DNA of 64,000 nt from Thuidium tamariscinum (GCA_947034885.2 OX344754.2:15642501-15706500), one strand, 5' to 3'. Positions 48,401-61,933 are shown, numbered from the stretch's first letter. A program made the numbers and translations. Notes: generated by a model not told the origin, from the sequence alone.

Positions 48401-49983
48401 TCTGAGTTGGCATCTAAGTGGATTGAAATATTTGTTGTAAGATATCTATTCAACTTTGGGATTTACTTGTAGGAATTGTTGATTGTGGTGAATATTAGCC
48501 ATGATTTCCTTTGGATGCCATTTTGAGCCAAGTGCATCAATGTTGTGGTCTTCATTTGACTCTTAGGGATTCAGACTTGAGATTTATGTGACATAATCCA
48601 AGATTGGTTTAGTGTCATACATGTGCTTTTGATGTTTTAATTGTACGTAATTTGTGCTAGGGGCTGTTGCACCTAGTGTTTTTTTTAAATATTCTTGAAA
48701 GTGTATTCTTGAAAGTGTATGTGCATTGCTGTCATTTGGTTAAGTAATTTGGTTGTAGGATTTCTTAGTCTTCTACTTTTTGATGTAGCCATCCTTGTTA
48801 TGTAATGCTCTTGATTGTGATTGATGGCCATTTTGACCATTGGTACTCAAAAAATTCATAAGGCTCATCAATGTATAATATCGTGTTGAGTAATGTGATC
48901 GTTATTTTAGTAGTTACATACATTGAACTTTCTTTCAAGACTATAAGGGAGAGTGAATTACTCAAGAGTGGCTTGGGTGGGTTTGTGAGATGGTAATGTA
49001 TGTTGTATATCCAAATAAAAAATGAGTGAGAGGCAACTACAATTGCTATTGAAAGAGAGAAAGGTAGTCTGGAAACTATCATCAATTGATGACTCTTCTA
49101 GGAGTTGAGCATCTTCAATGTGAGGAGACAATCTAGAAGGTTGTGAGGGACAAAATAATGTGTCTAGATAATAGCGTATCTGTTGAGATTGTGGATGACA
49201 ACTAATTGGATGCCATGGAGACAACCTTTCTTGAAGTTTCTTTTGATGGACGCTTGAAAGTGTGCTTCCTCCTTAGTTGTACTCTGCTATTACAATGTTG
49301 GTGTTCATTAGCTGAGTTTGCAAACTATTGGCTGAAGCAAAGTTCAAACGTTTGAAAAACACGTTCAAAATTGAAGTAGTGGAACTTGCTTTGTATCTCC
49401 TGTTTGTATTCACAACAACTATTTCATATCAAAGTCTTTAACTTCCAACACATACAAGGAAGCTCCAATCTAAGTTTCTTGGAAGGTTCTACCTACTCAA
49501 TTAATCGAACTGCCCTATAGATTTGTAACCATGATGAACTTTATGAATATTCTATGACATACAACTCGACAAAAATAAACATTGGACCAAAATATTGAGC
49601 TACATCCACCTACAATAATGATGATAAATGAAGTTATGAAAAGGATCCTGAATTATATTAAGTGTGACAATTGTTGTGACATCATCAATTGCTGTAGCCA
49701 CGACATTGTACACTGATCACATGGCTACTTAAAGACTAGAAGAAGAGAAGCCCATGTAACTCAAACATATAATAAGCTAGAAGCAAAAGTGGCAATTGTG
49801 AGTCACAAGTTAATTGACGTTGAGGTGAAAGTAAATGACATACATGCAAGGAAAATCAAGGCAAATGTTGAGGGCCCAGTAGTGACCGATAAAACTAGTA
49901 TGTATCAAGGATAAAATATAATCTCTCATTTGTTTCAAAAGAAAATATAAACAAAATCATGGAACACTTTTAGAATTTTAGTA
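45458..49983. other. AT-rich sequence with weak coding-like fragments
   Basis: No firm gene. The minus frame 47241-47468 (peptide MKENIGTVLGDLMTIMDTLF) and a plus frame about 49726-49914 (peptides TQTYNKLEAKVAIVSHKLID, KVNDIHARKIKANVEG) look helical and protein-like but match nothing I know. A 15-bp unit (attcttgaaagtgt) is doubled near 48690. Confidence 0.35.
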
Positions 49984-50114
49984 AACTATAAGAAACTTGT
50001 GTTTTAGCTAACAAATTTTAGATGACATGCAATGTAGCAACCTATGTTTTTATGTCCAAACTAACGTCCGCCATAACATCAAGATGTTAGCTAAAACACA
50101 AGTTTCTTATAGTG
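49984..50114. mobile_element. CACTA-type MITE (131 bp)
   Basis: Ends (a)actataagaaacttgtg and inverse ...cacaagtttcttatagtg, close to the classic CACTA terminus (CACTACAAGAAA). Flanked by a perfect 3-bp duplication gta (49981-49983, 50115-50117). Arms are about 30 bp. Confidence 0.8.
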
Positions 50115-50751
50115 GTACCTAGCTATAACTAAGTGGACATGCAAAGCCCAAAGTTCTAATATTGAAGTTGTGTGTTTCTCTAGTCACGCCATGCAATAAA
50201 ATGAATCATTGCTTGTTGCTCTTCAGGTGTATACAACAGTACGTTGCTATAGCATGGTTTACAACTACTTTAGAAAATCAACTTGAAGGAGTCAAGGCCT
50301 ATGCATTTTGAGTACCCATTGGAGTTTGATGTCTGTCTAGTTCTATGCATAAGGCGGGCTAGTTTATTGTAATAGACTATGTTTGAATTTGTTTTACTAA
50401 ATTTGACGTTTGTCTTCGTGCCTTGTTTTTCTTTCTCTCTACATCATCATTGCAATGGCACATAGTGTAGCTCTAGAAGTTTTTCCCAATCAGCTTGTTT
50501 ATAAGCTATTGGTTTTACTGTTTTTGGAGACAAATTATGGGGGTTGATTTTTCTTGGTTTTGATTGCACGGTTACATCCAGGCTGATTCTATGTGTTTGT
50601 CTACTATGACTTGTATTTTATTTTTCTACTAATAAACTCTAATCACCGTGACTAAGCTAAAAATTGAATTAGACAACAAGAATGGCATGTCCAAAATCTA
50701 TCGTCAATGAAATTCAAATCTCTCACTATCGATTCTAGTACACAAGATGTC

Positions 50752-52148
50752 TACAGTGGGGTACCAATCAAAATGTCGTTTTTGAATTTGCAATGAGAAA
50801 AATTTCAAGACTGTCAACTTTGAAAGCCTCCCGAGAGCTCAAAAATTGGTATTTTATCACGAAAGTTTTTGCAAAGCATAATCTTTAAGTTAATTATATG
50901 TACAACAAATTTCAAGGCCAAAAGATTCACTGAGAAAAAGTTATTCAAAATCTACCAACATGGGTAGTGGTGAGAAACATTTCACTACTTTCAACTTTGA
51001 CACCTTCCTAAGGATTGAGTTTTCTTTCTTTTGCCATGAATTTTTTTTCATGAAACAGTTTCTATGTTTTCAATATGTATAAGAAATTTCAAGGTAAAAG
51101 AATTTTTTTTAAGAAGATATTTGAAATCTCCCAACAGGTGTATTTTTGAGAAAAGTTTCACAATTGTCAACTTTGACACCCTCCCAAGGGCTGAAAAATG
51201 GTTTCTTACCATGAATGTTTTTTTTGTGAAGTCATCTCTATGTTGATAATATGTGCTACAAATTTCAAGTTCAAATAAATTACCAAAAAAAAGATATACA
51301 AAATCTCCCAACATGTGTAGTTGTGAGGAGGAGTTTTTGAGCCCTCAGTATAGTGTTATTTTGTGGAGCAAAGTTTGACTCGAATGTAAAAACTCAACCT
51401 CACAACTACACATATTGAGAGATTTTGAATATCTTTTTTTGGGTAAGTGTTTTGAACTTGAAATTTGGAACATATATTATCAACATAAAGTTGATCTTAT
51501 TCAAAAATATTCATGCTAAATAGACAAATTTTCAGCCCTTGGGAGGGTGTCAAAGTCGGCAATAGTGAAAATTTTCTCACAACTATACATGTTGGGAGAT
51601 TTTGTATATCTTTTTCTTGGTAATTCATTTGAACTTGAAATTTGTAGCACATATTATCAACATAGATATGACTTCACAAAAAAACATTCATGTTAAGAAA
51701 CCATTTTTTCAGCCCTTGGGAGGGTGTCAAAGTTGACAATTGTGAAAATTTTCTCAAAAATACACATGTTGGGAGATTTCAAATATCTTCTTAAAAAAAC
51801 ATTTACCTTGAAATTTCTTATACATATTTAAAACATAGAGATTGTTTCATGACAAAAATTTCATGGCAAAAGAAAGAAAACTCAATCCTTAGGAAGGTGT
51901 CAAAGTTGAAAGTAGTGAAATGTTTCTCTCCACTACCCATGTTGGTAGATTTTGAATAACTTTTTTTCAGTGAATATTTTGGCCTTGAAATTTGTTGAAC
52001 ATATATTTAACTTAAAGATGATGCTTTGGAAAAAATTTCGTGATAAAATACCAATTTTTGAGCTCTTGGGAGGCTTTCAAAGTTGACAGTACTGAAATTT
52101 TTCTCACTGCGAATTCAAAAACGACATTTTGATTGGTACCCCACTGTA
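50752..52148. repeat. Large foldback element (about 1.4 kb) with internal repeats
   Basis: Left end tacagtggggtaccaatca is exactly inverse to the right end near 52148. Left arm to about 51325, right arm from about 51395. Within each arm the phrase tgtcaactttgacac..tccc recurs about every 190 bp (50815, 50990, 51167 on the left), so the arms are themselves tandem repeats. The TA at both edges would fit a mariner-type duplication; the inverse phrase agatgt outside it leaves the true edge uncertain. Confidence 0.8.
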
Positions 52149-53168
52149 CATCTATTAGTCACCTTAGCTAGCATGTGTGGTTGAACACCACTACAAAAAT
52201 GAATCTTTGAATGTATTTATAAATGCCATCCAAAATCTCATTGTTGCAAAGTCTATTCTTGAAAGTTTATATGTCCTAAAAAGTTTGTTTCCTAATGTTC
52301 GTGCAAGAAGGGTCCAAACAAATGGCCAACTTATTTATCTTAGCTATCCATGCTGGCTTACCAATGCCATAAGGTCTTCCTTTACAATTGAGTATCAAAT
52401 AAAATGGTTTGTTTCCATTTCTCTCTTGCTTGGTCTTCTCTGTGTCAAAGAGTGCTTATTGACGACACTGTTGTCTTTTGTCATTGGTTGCTAACATTTG
52501 CACATTACCACCTACCTTCATAGCAGCAAAGTCTATCCACTCCATTGTCATGTCATTCCTTGAGGTCATAGAGTTTTGTGGAGGTGACTTGGAATAGTAA
52601 GATATATTCCATCTTTGAGAACTGCTACCATGTTCAGTAAAACGTCTCATGTGTCGACGTAAATTTTCAAGTGATGAGGACTCATAGCTTCAATGACACC
52701 AACATCTCCAACTATACGAGTCCTCACAATTCTGGTACTTTGTCCACCCATAATCCAAATTTCATTTTGTCAAACAAGGAGTGGACCAATGAACCTACAA
52801 ATGTGCCAACTCATGCAAACATCACCTGACTAATGAAGTGACATTTGCTTCATAAGAGATTAACATGTTCATAAACCTATCTTGGAGTCACACTACATAC
52901 TCTAGAGCGCGAGGGACTTGCCACTGAACTTACCTTCTCACAGATGATGATCAAAAAAATAGTTGTGGAATTTCTCTACATCCCTTCTACTCCTCTCTAA
53001 ACGACCTAAACTATGACTAACTAGGCTTTGAGATTAAGGTCAATGGTAGCTACGTCTTTGAGGGAAGAAACTGTTTGATCTAAAATTCCTTTGACAATTT
53101 GGAGAGACAAATTCTCCATTATTTGATGACGTAACTGAAGTTTTCCATCGCTTAACTTACTAAGCTCG
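52149..53168 (-). pseudogene. Fragment of an unknown minus-strand gene
   Basis: A minus-strand frame about 52525-52685 reads LENLRRHMRRFTEHGSSSQR and ends WIDFAAMK at a donor-like GTAGGT. The preceding segment (peptide IVRTRIVGDVGVIEAMSPHH) is in another frame and could be a separate exon. No family recognised. The rest of this stretch shows nothing. Confidence 0.25.
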
Positions 53169-53386
53169 CACTAGTAGAAACCCCCGTTTAATGTGACAAG
53201 GCCTAATTTTTCTTGACGGATTTTGCTAGGCATCAAAAGTAACAACCCGTGATTTTATATGACAGCATTGATGTTGTATTGAACATTTTTGTTGACATAA
53301 AAACACGGATTGCTACTTTTGATGCCTAGCAAAATCCGTCAAGAAAAATTAGACCTTGTCACATTAAACGGGGGGTTCTACTAGTG
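53169..53386. mobile_element. CACTA-type foldback MITE (218 bp)
   Basis: Ends cactagtagaaac and inverse ttctactagtg with arms over 80 bp. Same family as 61680-61890 (shared phrase ttttgctaggcatcaaaagt). Flanks tcg and tca suggest a 3-bp duplication with one transition. Confidence 0.8.
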
Positions 53387-55084
53387 TCAATTTCACTACC
53401 TTTGCAGCATTGTACATCGACTTTCATAGCATCATTTAATCTTGAAACCTACTAAATATGAAAACTATCAACTAAACTTATTCATTTCAACTACAACGAA
53501 TTGGATCAACAACACTCTAAAATAGTTTAAATAGTTCATTGATCCACTACACCATTGGCTCATCAAATTTCTTCAACTATATATGTTTATTGGAAGTCTA
53601 TATGATAGGTTGTCAAATTCACTCTAATGTACATGTAATGCCTTACTTACCTTTCTTGAATATGCCTTGGTCTTGTAGGAAACTTGGCATGTTTGCCCAA
53701 TATGCTCTCCTATTGTGTTCTGCTTAAATTCACTATTAGTTTTCACTTCGCAAAGTGGGCTACTATCATTTAAAAAAACTTTAACCACCTCCTTCCCGGC
53801 ATGACGTGAAGACATTGGTTCTTTTCCCTTCTTTGCTTCCTTCAATACCAGCATACAGTTCTCTTCTCCTCTACGATAAGTATAAAATTAATGATTTGAA
53901 AGTATGGACTCATTGTGTATAGAGAAAAATTTAGACATGAAATTCTGGAACAAGTAGAAGGAAGTTTCAATAGTTTCAACACTTTCAACATCTAGTCTAA
54001 CTAATACTTATTTAGGAACAACACCACGCAAGTTCATAACACAATTCCCTTGAAGTAGTTTCTTAGCATATGACACTCTACATCACCATCGATATAAATG
54101 TCCACACATCATCCCACTTGGAATAGAAGGATTCAAGATCACATTCGACTAAAGCTTTATTACGGATTGCAATACATAGCATTCTCATTTCATTGTTCCT
54201 AGAAAACCACGAACTCATGTTGCTAGATATTTGAACGTTGTGCATTTTTTACTACTCATAATAAAGATACTCCATATTTTTTTTTCTTCATGCAAAAAAA
54301 GCTACTAAAAATGTCATATATTGCAAGGCAAAGAACTAATAAATACATGGGATCAAACCACTCAATTGATGTTTTTTTGAATTTGACATGGAGTTTTAAG
54401 CTAATCAAATTAGTGCTATCTGATGTCATATTCAATAGTACTCAAAATATTGTCAAGATTCCCATACTCCAAATGAATATTTGCACTCCTACTCTTTGCC
54501 AGAACATCTAACCAGCTGAGTTATATTTCGTTCAAAGGAAAAAAATTACAAACACTATTTTCATAATTTTCATATCAAATGATGTTGTTCACTTACATGA
54601 CACATTCAACCATGTAAAAGTAGTGAGAAACTCAGAATTATGCCGTTGCTATAAAATTTGAAAGTAAATTATGTTAACTCATTAGTTTGTTTCCTTCATA
54701 GCCATCACAAAAAAGAATGGCAGCGGCCAAAGACGGATAAAAGTGGCACTATAAACACGCATTCTCTCTTCTTTTGTCACTCTCAAAATCAAGGAAGCAA
54801 GGATGTACCATAGGCCTCGTCTTGTGCAAAATTAATTGTTTTATAAAAAAAACAGTCAAGTAAAACTAGTTGACACTTAGAAGTGCTTTCACATTCAATT
54901 CCATGATGCACTAGCTTTCATCACTATGCGTTTCTTTCTAAGGCAATTACAAATTTATCGGTGAAGGAATCCTCATTGCTACAATGACTGCCATGAAGTG
55001 CAAGAGATTTTATGATACTAATTCCGCAAAAAATCTAGAAATGCAAAACTAAGACTTTGAAGCCTATTCTAAACACAAATAGGT
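53387..55084. other. AT-rich sequence, no gene recognised
   Basis: Short open frames only (53539-53727, 53624-53854, 54290-54511) without domains. Confidence 0.45.
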
Positions 55085-55833
55085 GGGTCATTGTAAGAAA
55101 CACTTCACGTTTTTGTTTCAAAAACGTAGTTTTGGGGCGTAGGACCTACAATCCTGTGCGATCTTGGCAGTAATGCACGTTTGCACTGTGCCTGTCAATG
55201 TCAGCCGTTAATTTCGGGCACCTATAAATCTGAGCCATTAATTTAGTACTATGTAGTACTATGCAATACTACAGAGTGCTACAAAGTACTACTCAGGCCA
55301 CTAGGAGTAGAAAATAGTAGAAAAGGGGTCTGTGGACCTAATCATTTTTAATAATTCAAAAAAAATTCAAAAAATTATTTTGAAGAAACTCTTTTTTCTA
55401 AACAAAATTGTGCTCACATTGCAATAAAAAATTCCTTTAGGAATTTTTTTCCCTCTTCATAGCTTTTGTACCTAGGAAAGTTACTTTAACCCCATATGTG
55501 CAATAGAGATGTTTCTTATTTCATAAAAAAATCATCACCATCCCTTGTAATATTAGTTGAACTCTAACCTGTCCAATTTGTGGCTTCAAATTTGGAATTT
55601 TGACTCACAACCCTCCAAAATGGCGAAAGTAGACATCCAATTGGAGGCAGGTTAAAAATAGTAAAATAATTTTAAGAATTCTGAAAAAATTACTCAACAT
55701 TTAAAAAAAAATTGTGCACCTTCATTCCAAATTTCAAAACAAAATATTCAAGTAGGCAAAAGTTATGTGCAAAAAACTACCTATTGGAGGTCAAGGGGAC
55801 AAAAAATAGGACAAGTGTTTCTTGCAATCACCC
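55085..55833. mobile_element. GGGT-ended TIR element (749 bp), complete
   Basis: Ends gggtcattgtaagaaacac and inverse gtgtttcttgcaatcaccc. The right portion from 55502 matches copy 1 (1886-2215). Its left part contains tandem tagtactatg-like phrases (55240-55290). Confidence 0.7.
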
Positions 55834-55906
55834 AAGTGTACAAGTTTGATGCATCATCGGATGAAGTAATCATTGTTGCTTTGTAGAGAACAAACTATAG
55901 CACATT

Positions 55907-57670
55907 TTCTTCACTTCGCTTGATGTTCCTCAAAGACTAGTGCGCTCATCACAGAATGCTCAATTGATTGGGCAAAGAAATAATTTTTACAATGCAATAA
56001 ATGCTCTACTAGACTACTACCAAGGGAGACGAAGTTACTCTTATTAAAAAAAAAGGCAATTGCAACTACATTCAACATCTTCTTGTAGTCCTAAGCCTAC
56101 CTCTGATTTTAATGAGGAATTCCCAAACTTTTTGGGATAGGAAACAACAACTCTTGCCGTAGGGGCACTGCAATGATAAAGCTAAACTAAAACAAACACT
56201 CTCGTACTTGTGCAAATTTATAATACTTTTTATAATTCCCTATTCAATAAATTACAAGAGAGTATGCTTGAGTACTTTTATACAAATTACATGGAGTGTT
56301 TCTTTGTTATCTAATCCCATAACTTTGTCGGAATCCTACTAGCAATAGCAGTTTCACTAATGACATCTTTGTTGTCAGCTATTCAATTGCGTGGTCTCTC
56401 ATACGAGGTGAAAAACACCTAATTCTTTGTTTAACTTCTATACCGTTGGATTCACAAGCAACAACTACAATTACTTAAGTGTTTTGTAATTTAGACTTCT
56501 AAATGGCACCGTGGTAGGGTTGACCAGTTACAATTCACTGTCAGACATGTCCCATACAAATGCACATCACGCCAACAAAATTGACGAGAATCCTTGCTCA
56601 TTTGCATGAAGAATGTACATTTGACATTTTCTTCCTCCACATTGCAAATGTGTAAAGCTACAATGAATTTTGAAGAGGACGAATAAGTTTTCCTTGCCAT
56701 AGAGTGAATAATACTCTTTGCAAGGTGCACCAGGTGAACAAAACATGATTTTTGTTTGTTCAGTACAGTGTGCAAAGTGTTGCAAATTGTGGACCAACAA
56801 AGTTCATCCAAGTATACATTAGGGTTGCATTAAGGCACTTTGCCCAAAATAGTTTCATTGGTTGTTTGTGAAATGCACCAAGGGATGAAGCTCTCGTGAT
56901 GCCATGGTGCAAGTAGAAGTTGTAAAGACGTACATGGTCTTGTCCACATTGAGCCATATCCTACACAATCCAGGCACTTGCTCAAAGCTGAAATTGTCCG
57001 ATTTTTCTCTAGTGGAACATGTTCTATACTTGACGTGAAGAAACAAGCTCAATTTTGTAGAAGGACTCTTTTCTAGGCAACGCATTGAAGGAACAACCTT
57101 AATTTGAAAAGAATGTTCATACAAGGCAATGGGATGGACGGCGGCAACATCATATAAGTTACAATAGACGATACCTTGCATTTCTCCCAACGTGTCGATC
57201 AAAAAGATGTTTTAGGGGGCTTGGGGCATTGCATGCATGGAAAGGGATGGAAAGGAAGAAGGAATTTTTTCTGCACACCTGCTCATCAATTTATAGATGT
57301 TTTGCTTCATAGCAATCAAACCTCTCAAAGCTAGTGTGTGTAAATAGGAATACCTTCAACTACTTATGTTGATCTATAATTGGCAAGCCATGCATGGTTT
57401 CGTCTTACTTTGCAATTGGCCCAAAAGACACTATGAAGAAGTGAAGAAAGGGAATGGTACATACGTGCTTTAAAGTATACTTTGACGGAGGATGTTTTCT
57501 TGAACAACAGAGAAGACAATGGTACTTTCGGACAATTGCAAATCGAAGTTCAACATTAGTTTAATCTCAATGTGTTGTTGCGTTTCTATCAATTCTATGT
57601 GTGTCATGATGTTACTTGACATTTGATATACTAAAGTGGCAGGGTTTTTTTCTCTAGTGATTTGGTGCAA
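55907..57670 (-). pseudogene. Decayed minus-strand gene of unknown function (copy 2)
   Basis: Counterpart of 2290-4078. The segment 56855-57202 stays open for 115 codons here (IDTLGEMQGIVYCNLYD, NFSFEQVPGLCRIWLNVDK) where copy 1 has a stop, followed by 56491-56811 (QFCWRDVHLYGTCLTVN). The N-terminal block 57470-57670 keeps ELIETQQHIEIKLMLNFDL. The comparison between copies shows a once-longer protein; the family is not recognised. Confidence 0.4.
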
Positions 57671-57925
57671 AAAAATTTTGGCTTGGCACCAAGCCTATAG
57701 GAAAAAAATAGTAAAATTTTGGATGAAATTGCCAATAAACTTCAAACTTTTAAAAAATAGTAGATGAAATTTCCACATAATGAATGAAAATAGAATGATA
57801 AATATATATTATGTGCTAATATGATATTTTCTATCCAATATATGGATGACTGTTGAGATTTGAAGTTCCACAATAAAATGAAATATTGCCACTTTGGCAC
57901 TTCACAAGAAATGAAAAAAAAAACT
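57641..57925. mobile_element. Family D repeat, copy 2 partner of 4049-4335
   Basis: Same position and content in the duplicated unit (agggtttttttctctag ... cacttcacaagaaatg), so it predates the duplication. Confidence 0.55.
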
Positions 57926-58355
57926 TGTGTAGTGGGTGTGAATTGAATGAATATCCATTAAAATAAAGACAGTTGCATTGAATGGAATGTATCCAATCCA
58001 TATTTTGCATTTTTGTTATAAAACTGTGGTTCAAAAATCATTTGATATATTTATAAAGTTTTTGGTAACTCTAATGTACAACCTCTCAGCTTCATTTGAT
58101 AGTAGGAGTTGGAATTCAAACTCTAAGAATTGGAAAAGATTTGAAATAGCTTATCGGAATATCATTTTTGAGGGGATGACCGTATACCTCGACTTCTTTT
58201 CACTTTACCCTAGTTGCACGAAAGTAGTGTTTTGCACAATTGAACTCATCTAGTACAAGCTGGAATTTTCCATGAGAAAATGAAGATTGTTTTGAAATTT
58301 TAAACCAGACTTATAGCAATCATTGTAATAGATGAGGTCCAATAACATGGTTTAA

Positions 58356-59318
58356 TCCTAGACCGCCCAAGGGGCCCAAAAGTGGCCTCTCATAGAATTC
58401 AAAGTGCTGTAACTTTTGCATCCAATGTCCAAATTCAATTAAACTTGTTGGTAAATTTGCACCTATTATTCTAGTTCATGTGGTAAATTTTTCAAATCAA
58501 TCTAAGGGGTGATGATTGTGTGGAAGCCAATCGAAGTTCACAGAGGTTCAATGTGATCCACCAAAGTGCACTTCATGGCTGCAACTTTGGGGGCTTCTAT
58601 CTCCTTCATCCAATGTTTGATTTGAATAAAATTTGTTGGGTTCTACTCCCCTTGAAGTCTAGTTATAGTGGTGAACTTTTCAAGTCAATCCAAGTTGTTT
58701 AGATTGTTTGGGAGCAATTCAAAATTCAAAATCCCACCATTTTGCAACTTCAGTGAACTTTGGCATCTTGTATCTTCTTCATACAGTGTCCAATTCCAAT
58801 AATGTTTTTTGGGAAAGTTGCGCATATTAATCTAGTTTGTGTCACTAAAATTTCACATCAATCCAAGAAGTTCTCAATGACTGAGGTGCATTCTAGTAGA
58901 AGGAGGTTCTGCCCTAGATGTGTTTTTTGCAACTTTTCTTACCTATGTTCTGACATTTGCAAGCCATTTTGCAAACGCATTGACTCAATTGAATGATATT
59001 TTTTTTCACCAATGTGTTTGTATGCTGCTTTTGAATCACTTTGTAGTTTAAATTTTTTTCATTTGCTTAGGTTTAGAAGTCAAATTTCACCTCTAAATGA
59101 GTTTTTAGGAAAATTTCAGCATTCTTTTTCAACACTAAAACATTTTAATCTTGCAATCTATGTGGTCAAATAACTTCAAATTTGATTCATGCCACCTACA
59201 ACATGCTCACTACAAGATTGTACGGTTAAGATGTGTATTACTTAGTCACATTAAGATTTATAGCACTTCAAAAGCTACAATTTTTTTGAACCCAAAATGG
59301 TTGTGGGCCTTCTAGAGT
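58356..59318. mobile_element. 963-bp insertion present only in copy 2
   Basis: Copy 1 reads acatggtttacagtgattg near 4754-4772, where copy 2 has 963 extra bases. The inserted ends are loosely inverse (tcctagaccgccca / gggccttctagag), with taa on both sides (58353-58355, 59319-59321). It includes diverged internal repeats of the phrase caatgtcca..tt..aat. No coding capacity seen (short frames 58520-58702, 58760-58996). Confidence 0.65.
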
Positions 59319-59799
59319 TAAAGTGATTGTAGATCACTTGAAGACAACTTGAGAGGAACATTGTTGATATTTAAATGAGAAGGGTTTTAATCACATCTCT
59401 AATTTCAAGGTGTTAAGCAATTGGTAGCATAAAAGGTTGTTGCTTGTCAACCATTCCAATCATTCTTTCAACTTTTGTATCTTTGGCCACCTTATTGGAA
59501 GATATCAAAGGTGCAAGTGTTTGAAGAAAGTCTACACAAGAACTGGTTTCACTCCAAGGTATTTCCTACTCTCTTTATAGCAAGAGATTGAAGAAAACCA
59601 CGAAGAAAACTTTTGTAGTGCCTTGTAACTTCTAAATGCAGGTTCTAATAAAAACCTTGGTATATCATAGGTGTGTTTGAAGTTTTGACTATGTTATGGA
59701 ATGACACTACTTATTTTTGACACTACTTGTTTTTGGTTTGAATATCAACTACTATTGTCCTATTCATGTTGATGCATTATACAGTTGTAGGTAGTTTAA

Positions 59800-59990
59800 A
59801 TCCAATTTTGAGTTGGAGTTACGTATCTTAGAAGATAAAATGCCTAGATTACGCTTAGTATGTTTAGTGGAGATGCTATTGTATCTTACAGAATGCAATG
59901 ACCTTGTTTTTAAGCTTCTTGAAACCATTACTAATCTTTTGAACAAGCTAGCATGTACCATGCCTTGCCCACCCAATTAAGGAGCTTGAC
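59800..59990 (+). pseudogene. Coding-like exon in repeat unit, copy 2
   Basis: Counterpart of 5200-5449 with the same peptide LRILEDKMPRLRLVCLVEML; an extra aatta near 59977 breaks the frame. Confidence 0.3.
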
Positions 59991-61154
59991 ATGGCGCATG
60001 TCCACAACTTTTTGGTTACATTTTGACACAAACACATGAAAGATTGCAAACGTTGAAAAACTTTATGGCCACAGAGTTTACTACCTATGTACACTTTCGT
60101 TGATCAATCAAACTTTGGTGGCCGCAATTAGTGCAACTTCAAATACGATCGATAGGCACTTGCTAGTAAGTTCTTTAGTCAATTTTGGTTTATTTGGTTG
60201 AATTTACAATGAATTGACGACTCACACCTAGATTGCTCTACGGCCAATTGTGGAATAGTAGTGCGTGTTTTTGTCACTCCAATGTACTCAAAGCTTGCTC
60301 TTGGAGAATTATACATGCTGGGCCATGCAATAAGTAGCGAGATAATGAGTCTTTTGACAATTTTGACTCTTACAATTTACTCCGTAAGAATTTGATTCAT
60401 TTTGTGTACTTAGCTATGATGTTTTAATTGCAAGCATATTTAAATATAAATATTGGAATTGAAAAAAATGGAATAGTGAGTCCTAGATTTATAGTAATAC
60501 CTTTTGATTTATTCTAATTATATATTAGGCTTTTTTGGTATCAATATGAAAATGTTTTAGGGCATGAATGTATTACTTTTGGGTATAACTGCAATGCAAA
60601 TTTTATTGGCAATTAATTGGACTTGTTTGTGGTGGACATTTTCTATTGGTTGGTTCAAATAAGTTCATCATCACTGTATTATAAACATTACAAACACAAC
60701 ATTTTACAATACACATATGAAAAAGCTATACTTAAGGGCTATATTTAGTTTTCTTGCTAATCAAACTATACCTCAAGTAAGTCCCGTTTTGGTTTGTTAT
60801 TTTTGGCTTTTACTTGAATTTTAACTTGATCCAACATTTCTTTGACATCTAATTTCTAAAACCTAGTTTTATTAATATGCATTAGATCTAAATTTGTCTT
60901 TGCTTTGATTTGTGACTTTCCAAATCTTAAATTTACACTAAATGGTGGATTTAATGTTAGCTACCAAGTTATATTTTTCTAGTTTTAGTGCGCCTTGTTG
61001 CTTAAATAGGTCATTTGTTTTCAATAGTTTGTTTGTTAATGCTTGTTTATTTTGTGACAAAATTATAGGTTGAGCAATTTTTCCATCTCTGATACACTAA
61101 GTGCTATTCTTGTTAGGAAAATATGAATTGAGCTTCTTGTTTGAAAAAGATTTA

Positions 61155-61679
61155 GGCTTAGAAGTCAAGTGCATAGGAATCGCCTTGGTAAACTTATTCT
61201 TGGGCCTTAGTTGAAGCCTACTTCTGGATTTCTTTTAGTAGATTTTCAAGAAGAATGTGGAATATATTGATGTTAAACTTTATATATATGACCACAAGAT
61301 ATTGAGTGCATACAAGACATCTTCCAAAGGTATTTTTCTTCCTATACACAAATAACTTTGTGCTTAATCTATTGATTGTCATTTGCAACTTATTAAGTTA
61401 TATATTCTTGAGTTGTGGCTACTAATAGAGATGGTTTTTTCTTCTTGAAACAGTTATTATAAGATTAATTTTATTTCGAGGTAGGCTTAGAAGTTTGGAA
61501 ACGGGTTTTGAAAAAGCAATTCAACTTTTATGATCTTTTGCTTAATACATTATATCTTGAAAATTAAAACAAATGATTTTGAAATATCATTTTAAGTTCC
61601 ATGGTCTATTCTATACAATGTAATCTGATATAATATTAGAAATAGAGAATAAAAAATAGAAGTAATTATAGTTTGAATT
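61155..61679 (+). pseudogene. Exon chain of the repeat-unit gene, copy 2 (5' part)
   Basis: Equivalent blocks to 6587-7010: LEVK-type block near 61155, exon 61242-61329 (KNVEYIDVKLYIYDHKIL, 88 bp, GT donor at 61330) and LEVWKRVLKKQF near 61488. The conserved lengths and a synonymous change support former coding function. Confidence 0.35.
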
Positions 61680-61890
61680 CACTAGTAGAACCCCCCGTTT
61701 AATATGACAAGGCCTAATTGACAAGTTTTGCTAAGCATCAAAAGTAACAACTCGTGTTTTTATGTCAGCAATGATGTTGTGTTGAACGTTTTTGTTGACA
61801 TAAAGACACGAGTTGTTACTTTTGATGCCTAGCAAAATCCGTCAAGAAAAATTAAGCCTTGTCACATTAAACATGGGGTTCTTTCTAGTG
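61680..61890. mobile_element. CACTA-type MITE (211 bp) with documented empty site
   Basis: Ends cactagtagaac and inverse ggttctttctagtg; flanked by att on both sides (61677-61679, 61891-61893). Copy 1 has a single att (7107-7109) at the same point, proving insertion with a 3-bp duplication. Same family as 53169-53386. The open frame across 61813-62010 is an artefact of this insertion. Confidence 0.92.
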
Positions 61891-61933
61891 ATTCTACTTA
61901 TATGTTTTTTAATCAATTTGTTTGCATATACAG

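Noticed and set aside
52187..52200. cactacaaaaatg as a CACTA terminus
   Set aside because: No inverse end with a 3-bp duplication was found nearby.
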